From Candidatus Nanopelagicales bacterium (GTDB taxonomy: Bacteria; Actinomycetota; Actinomycetes; S36-B12; UBA10799): DNA of 17,569 bases. Position 1 is the stretch's first letter. Each line of letters begins with the position of its first letter. The stretch covers positions 1-17,569 of the forward strand of contig JALOLM010000008.1 of NCBI GenBank assembly GCA_025455985.1, in the 5' to 3' direction. Both the position numbers and the translations under genes were made by a program. Under the pieces are notes generated by a model that worked only from the letters and a program-made list of their open reading frames with translations, made no database searches and had not been told where the DNA came from. Positions 14,080 to 17,569 of this stretch are shown here, one piece after another.

Positions 14080-15459
14080 ATGAGCCCAACCCCCGCCGGA
14101 TTTCCGGCTGAACTGGTGTCCGCGCTGATCAAGGCGTACGACGTGCGTGGCTTGGTGGACGAGCAACTCACCAGCGATTTCGTCCGTGCCACCGGAGCAG
14201 CATTCGTCGAGGCGCTTGGGCTGCGCGAGGCCGGCACTGTCGTGATCGGTCACGACATGCGCCCGTCATCCCCGGAGTTCGCCGAGGCGTTCGCATCCGG
14301 TGTTACTGCCCACGGCGTCGATGCGGTCATGATCGGGCTCTGCTCCACCGATGGGCTGTATTACGCCTCGGGCCGCTTGGACGTGCCTGGCGCGATGTTC
14401 ACCGCAAGCCACAACCCCGCGGCCTACAACGGGATCAAACTGTGCCGGGCAGGTGCGGCCCCAGTCGGGCAGGACAGCGGCCTGAGCGACATCGCGGCGA
14501 TGCTCGTCGCGGGGGTCCCCGGGTACAGCGGCCCCGAGGGCTCGGTCTCCTCGCGCGAGATGCTGCACGAATACGCGGCCTACCTGGTCGGCCTGGTGCC
14601 GCCTCTGACCCGGCGACTTTCGGTGGTGGTCGATGCCGGCAACGGCATGGCCGGGCTCACCGCGCCGGTCGTCTTCGAGGGCTTGCCGGTCGATGTGCAG
14701 GCCCTCTACTTCGACCTCGACGGGTCGTTCCCCAACCACGAGGCCAACCCGATCGACCCGGCGAACCTGGTGGATCTTCAGGCGGCGGTGCGCGAGGCCG
14801 GGGCGGACCTCGGCCTGGCCTTCGACGGCGACGCCGATCGCTGCTTCGTCGTCGACGAGCGCGGCGAGCTGGTCAACCCGTCGACGCTCACCGCGCTGAT
14901 CGCGACCCAGGAGCTGCGCAGAGTGCCCGGGGCACCGGTCATCCACAACCTGATCACCTCCCGGGCGGTCCCCGAGATCATCGCGGAGAACGATGGGGTG
15001 CCCGTCGTGACCCGGGTCGGTCACTCGTTCATCAAGGCGACGATGGCCCAGACCGGCGCCGTCTTCGGCGGTGAGCACTCGGGCCACTTCTACTTCCGGG
15101 ACTTCTGGCGCGCCGACAGCGGCATGCTGGCCGCCCTGCACGTGCTGTCGAGCCTGTCCAATGCGCCCGACGGCACGACCTTGTCCCAGTTGCTCGAGCC
15201 CTACAGTCGCTACGTGCTGTCCGGTGAGATCAACACCGAGGTGGCCGATCAGGCGGCGGCGATCGCGGCGGTGCGCGCCCATTTCGCCGGTCGGGACGTG
15301 ACGTTCTCGGACCTCGACGGCCTGACCGTGGACGGCGGGTCGTGGTGGGTCAATGTGCGCCCGAGCAACACCGAACCGCTGCTGCGGCTCAATGTTGAGG
15401 CGCCGACCGACCTCGAGATGGCCGCACTGCGCGACGAGGTGCTTGGGATCTATCGCTGA
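14080..15459 (+). CDS. manB: Phosphomannomutase/phosphoglucomutase
   Basis: Predicted 459-residue cytoplasmic alpha-D-phosphohexomutase that converts mannose-6-phosphate to mannose-1-phosphate, possibly also the glucose phosphates. All four active-site segments are intact: TASHNP at 108-113 with the phosphorylated serine S110, DGDADR at 249-254 for magnesium, the sugar-specificity loop GGEHSGH at 330-336, and the phosphate loop RPSNTEP at 427-433. Length and order fit the bacterial PMM/PGM subgroup. It matches Rv3257c (ManB/PmmA) by position. ATG 14080 sits 7 nt after a -10 box, and the family start (KAYDVRG near residue 18) fits it. It acts between ManA and the guanylyltransferase in GDP-mannose synthesis. 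The symbol manB is used in the literature for both this mutase and the guanylyltransferase. Confidence 0.95.
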   Translation: MSPTPAGFPAELVSALIKAYDVRGLVDEQLTSDFVRATGAAFVEALGLREAGTVVIGHDMRPSSPEFAEAFASGVTAHGVDAVMIGLCSTDGLYYASGRLDVPGAMFTASHNPAAYNGIKLCRAGAAPVGQDSGLSDIAAMLVAGVPGYSGPEGSVSSREMLHEYAAYLVGLVPPLTRRLSVVVDAGNGMAGLTAPVVFEGLPVDVQALYFDLDGSFPNHEANPIDPANLVDLQAAVREAGADLGLAFDGDADRCFVVDERGELVNPSTLTALIATQELRRVPGAPVIHNLITSRAVPEIIAENDGVPVVTRVGHSFIKATMAQTGAVFGGEHSGHFYFRDFWRADSGMLAALHVLSSLSNAPDGTTLSQLLEPYSRYVLSGEINTEVADQAAAIAAVRAHFAGRDVTFSDLDGLTVDGGSWWVNVRPSNTEPLLRLNVEAPTDLEMAALRDEVLGIYR

Positions 15460-15471
15460 GGCTCAAGTGAG

Positions 15472-15477
15472 TAGGCT
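15472..15477 (+). promoter_or_regulatory. -10 box of a likely leaderless promoter (Trm112-like gene)
   Basis: TAGGCT is followed by exactly 6 nt and the GTG at 15484, the same hexamer and spacing as before fbiC. It lies in the 24-bp gap after the phosphomannomutase gene and could drive the Trm112-like, SIS and manA genes. Confidence 0.6.
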
Positions 15478-15483
15478 GGGACG

Positions 15484-15681
15484 GTGAATCTGGATCCCCT
15501 TCTCCTGGATGTCCTGGCCTGTCCCTGCCCCCGTCATGCACCGGTCAGTGAGCAGGACGGCGCCGTGGTGTGTTCGCTGTGCCAGGCGCAGTTCCCGATC
15601 CGTGACGGCATCCCGGTGATGCTGATCGATCAGGCCACACCTGGCCCATCCGGGGTCGTGGGGGTAGCGGACAACTCGTGA
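15484..15681 (+). CDS. Trm112-like zinc-ribbon protein
   Basis: Predicted 65-residue cytoplasmic protein of the Trm112/UPF0434 family. The pattern LLLDVLACPCPRHAPV, then VVCSLCQAQFPIRDGIPVML is the family signature, with putative zinc ligands C13, C15 (or H18), C30 and C33. Family members usually have CPxC at the first knuckle; here it is CPCP, so the spacing is one residue shorter. In other organisms Trm112 proteins activate methyltransferases; the bacterial role is unclear. GTG 15484 follows the -10 box by 6 nt. The stop overlaps the next start as GTGA, indicating tight coupling with the SIS-domain gene. The last 15 residues are an unconserved Gly/Val tail. Confidence 0.88.
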   Translation: MNLDPLLLDVLACPCPRHAPVSEQDGAVVCSLCQAQFPIRDGIPVMLIDQATPGPSGVVGVADNS

Positions 15682-16841
15682 GCCTAGACGACACACTGCT
15701 GGACGAACCGGCTGAACTGGTCGGTATCGACGCCCACCGGATGCTGGCCAGCACGGCCTCTGCGGGCGCAGCGGTTCGGTCGGCGCTTCAGTCCGACGCC
15801 GCGGACCTGCTCGAACCGCTGGCCGATCAGGGCCGGCCGCGAAGTCTGATCGTGGTCGGAGCCGGTGGCTCGAGTGTCCCCGGGGAGGTGCTGGCCGCCG
15901 TGGCCGGCCGCGGCTCACCGGTGCCGGTGTTCGCGCTCGGCGGTCCGACCTTGCCGGGCTGGATCGGCCCCATGGACCTCGTTGTGGCGGTGTCCGCCTC
16001 GGGACGCACCCCGGAGGTGCTGACATTCGTCGCGGAGGCACAACGCCGCGGCAGTTCGGTGCTGGGCATCGGTGCCGCGGACTCGCCCTTGCACGAGGCC
16101 TGCGCGAGGAGCCGCGGAGTGGCCTTCTGGCCGGTCTCCCGGCGCAGTCCACTGCAGGATGTGCAGAAGGCGCGCAGTTTGCTCTGGTCGCTGTCGGCTC
16201 CGCTGATTCTTCTCGCCGGACGGATGGGTCTGGTCACACATGCCCGTGAGGCGTTGTCGGCCTGTGCAGATCGGCTCGATGCCCGGGCGATCGCGTGTGG
16301 GCCTGAGGTTCCCACGGCGGACAACCCGGCGAAGGCGTTGAGCATCCATCTCACAGCTGGTCTGCCGCTGGTGTGGGGCAGCGGGGACGTGGGCGTGGTC
16401 GCTGCCCGCAGGCTCGGCCGTCAACTGGCGGAGAATGCGGACTGGCCCAGCGTCGTCGGCGCGCTGCCCGAGTCCGTGCGCACGCACGCGGGCCTTCTGC
16501 GTGGACCGTGGGCAGGACCTGCTCGTGAGCAGGACATCTTCCGGGACCGCACCCTCGACGACCAGCCCGCGCCCCGTCTGCGGGTGCTGCTGGTCCGGGA
16601 CAGTGCCGAACACCCCGACACCGCAGCCCTGGCCGATGCGGTAGTGCAGACCTGTGAGCGCACCGAGGTCGCGTGCGAGGTTGTGATCGGCGACGGTGCC
16701 CACCCGGTTGAGCAGCTTGCGGACCTGATCGGCCTGCTGGACTTCGCCAGCGTGTACGCAGCACTGATGCAGCGCCGGGACCCGTCGGCCAGCGCCGGGG
16801 ACGTCGACCCGCGGTTCGGCCGCGATCCGCAAGGGAGCTGA
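15678..16841 (+). CDS. SIS-domain protein of the bifunctional phosphoglucose/phosphomannose isomerase family
   Basis: Predicted 387-residue cytoplasmic protein with two SIS subdomains. The first carries the sugar-phosphate loop VVGAGGSSVPGEV (59-71) and AVSASGRTPEVL (104-115), where enzymes of the family have GMGGS and SYSGNT. The second starts near NPAKALSIHL and includes LPLVWGSG, followed by RQLAENADWPSVVG. Archaeal PGI/PMI enzymes then have a conserved LPExxHN segment with a catalytic histidine; here it reads LPESVRTHAG (263-272), so the HN is missing. It corresponds by position to Rv3256c. It may be a diverged isomerase, a sugar-phosphate sensor or an inactive relative. Start GTG 15678 overlaps the Trm112-like stop by 4 nt, and the stop is 2 nt before the manA ATG. 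Confidence 0.88.
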   Translation: MSLDDTLLDEPAELVGIDAHRMLASTASAGAAVRSALQSDAADLLEPLADQGRPRSLIVVGAGGSSVPGEVLAAVAGRGSPVPVFALGGPTLPGWIGPMDLVVAVSASGRTPEVLTFVAEAQRRGSSVLGIGAADSPLHEACARSRGVAFWPVSRRSPLQDVQKARSLLWSLSAPLILLAGRMGLVTHAREALSACADRLDARAIACGPEVPTADNPAKALSIHLTAGLPLVWGSGDVGVVAARRLGRQLAENADWPSVVGALPESVRTHAGLLRGPWAGPAREQDIFRDRTLDDQPAPRLRVLLVRDSAEHPDTAALADAVVQTCERTEVACEVVIGDGAHPVEQLADLIGLLDFASVYAALMQRRDPSASAGDVDPRFGRDPQGS

Positions 16842-16843
16842 CC

Positions 16844-17569
16844 ATGCAAATCGTGCGCGGGCACCTTCAGGCCTACGACTGGGGGCCGGTCGACGGCCTG
16901 GCGGTGTGGACGGCGGCAACCGGCGGTCCGCAGGCCGAGTTGTGGTTCGGCACCCACCCCAACGGGCCGTCCCCGCTGCGCGATGGACCCGGGGAGTCGA
17001 CCACACCGACCACCATCCTCACGAAGATCTTGGCGGCGGTGCGGCCGCTGTCCATCCAGATCCATCCGCCGGCACAGTTCGCCGGCGCCGGCTTCGCCGC
17101 CCAGCAGGCGGACCCCGCCGCCGCAAGACTGTTGGCCGACCCGTTCGCAAAAGCCGAGATGCTGATCGCGCTGGAACCGTTCGTCATTCTGGAGGGCTTC
17201 CGCGACCCGCAGGTCAGCGCGGCGGTCTTCGCAGATCTCGGCGGCCCGCTGAATCCGATTGCGCGGGCCCTGGGCGAGGCACGCACCGACGACGCGATCC
17301 GCGGTCTGCTGGGTCTGTCACCCGAGGTCGTGTCCGACAAAGCCGCGGGACTTCCGGCTGCGTTCCTGCGCGCCGGTCTCAACGACCATGCCGCCGGTGT
17401 CATCGCAGAGGTGACCGAGTGCTACCCGGATGATCCCGGGGTCTTCGTTGCGGCGATGCTGCATTCGCGCACATTGCAGCCCGGCGAGGCGGTCTACGTG
17501 GATCCGGGCACGGTCCACGCATACGTGCGTGGTGTGGGTATCGAGGTCATGACCAACAGCGACAACGTG
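16844..17569 (+). CDS. manA: Mannose-6-phosphate isomerase, class I (partial, C-terminus beyond the window)
   Basis: The first 242 residues of a zinc-dependent cytoplasmic isomerase that interconverts fructose-6-phosphate and mannose-6-phosphate. Type I marks are present: LQAYDWG near the start, PLSIQIHPP at 68-76 with zinc ligands Q72 and H74, AKAEMLIAL with E105, LEGF at 116-119, and PGEAVYVDPGTVHAYVRG with H225, followed by GIEVMTNSDNV at the window edge. The family continues with an LR-x-GLT segment and roughly another 130-150 residues. ATG 16844 has a good ribosome site (AGGGAG, 6 nt upstream) and follows the SIS-gene stop by 2 nt, so the two are co-transcribed. It begins the GDP-mannose route completed by the phosphomannomutase and guanylyltransferase here. 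Confidence 0.95.
   Translation, partial: MQIVRGHLQAYDWGPVDGLAVWTAATGGPQAELWFGTHPNGPSPLRDGPGESTTPTTILTKILAAVRPLSIQIHPPAQFAGAGFAAQQADPAAARLLADPFAKAEMLIALEPFVILEGFRDPQVSAAVFADLGGPLNPIARALGEARTDDAIRGLLGLSPEVVSDKAAGLPAAFLRAGLNDHAAGVIAEVTECYPDDPGVFVAAMLHSRTLQPGEAVYVDPGTVHAYVRGVGIEVMTNSDNV

Noticed and set aside
1..17569. CRISPR arrays, tRNA or rRNA genes, insertion sequences, prophage or defence genes
   Set aside because: No evenly spaced repeats, no cloverleaf-like or rRNA-like sequence, and no transposase, integrase or nuclease motifs were seen; every sizeable real gene but the first fragment belongs to a known housekeeping or envelope family.

Overview
The window is a high-GC, densely packed chromosomal segment from an actinobacterium (Actinomycetota). 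The evidence is the content: a WhiB regulator, a fused two-radical-SAM FO synthase (FbiC), FbiB with its extra C-terminal nitroreductase-like domain, an LCP cell-wall ligase, and a gene set that largely parallels the Mycobacterium tuberculosis Rv3255c-Rv3268 neighbourhood as I remember it. I cannot assign a genus. No mobile element, tRNA, rRNA or CRISPR array was seen.

Layout. Bases 1-213 carry the C-terminus of an unidentified, possibly cell-surface-polymer enzyme. Bases 245-2520 (minus strand) hold an LCP-family protein followed by a GT2 glycosyltransferase, with the LCP stop and the GT2 start sharing one base. Reading divergently from LCP is a long secreted protein (2747-5869) that joins a zinc amidase to a degenerate SpoIID/LytB-like module and a CWB2-like C-terminus. 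A stand-alone half adenylation-domain protein (TIGR03089 type, minus) and a mannose-1-phosphate guanylyltransferase (plus) diverge from a 50-bp spacer. Then come the coenzyme F420 genes: fbiA-fbiB (minus) and, divergent from them across 37 bp, fbiC (plus). A WhiB2-like gene with a 290-bp upstream region follows, ended by a strong hairpin terminator. The right end holds a metallopeptidase-family protein, a DUF3499 protein, phosphomannomutase, a Trm112-like protein, a SIS/PGI-PMI-like protein and the start of mannose-6-phosphate isomerase, all on the plus strand.

How the genes fit together. ManA, phosphomannomutase and the guanylyltransferase form the whole route from fructose-6-phosphate to GDP-mannose, the mannose donor for envelope glycans. 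The LCP protein, the GT2 enzyme and the amidase build, attach or remodel envelope polymers. FbiC makes the deazaflavin FO, FbiA attaches the phospholactyl-type side chain and FbiB adds glutamates. The remaining F420 guanylyltransferase (FbiD/CofC) is not in the window. The locus is mainly conserved housekeeping.

The most notable points are these. Seven start codons lie exactly 6 nt (GTG) or 7 nt (ATG) after a TANNNT-like -10 box, with no convincing Shine-Dalgarno sequence, which suggests widespread leaderless transcription. Several proteins keep their family fold but appear to have lost catalytic residues: the SpoIID-like module, the HExxH of the metallopeptidase and the LPExxHN of the SIS protein. 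A perfect DnaA box lies upstream of whiB.
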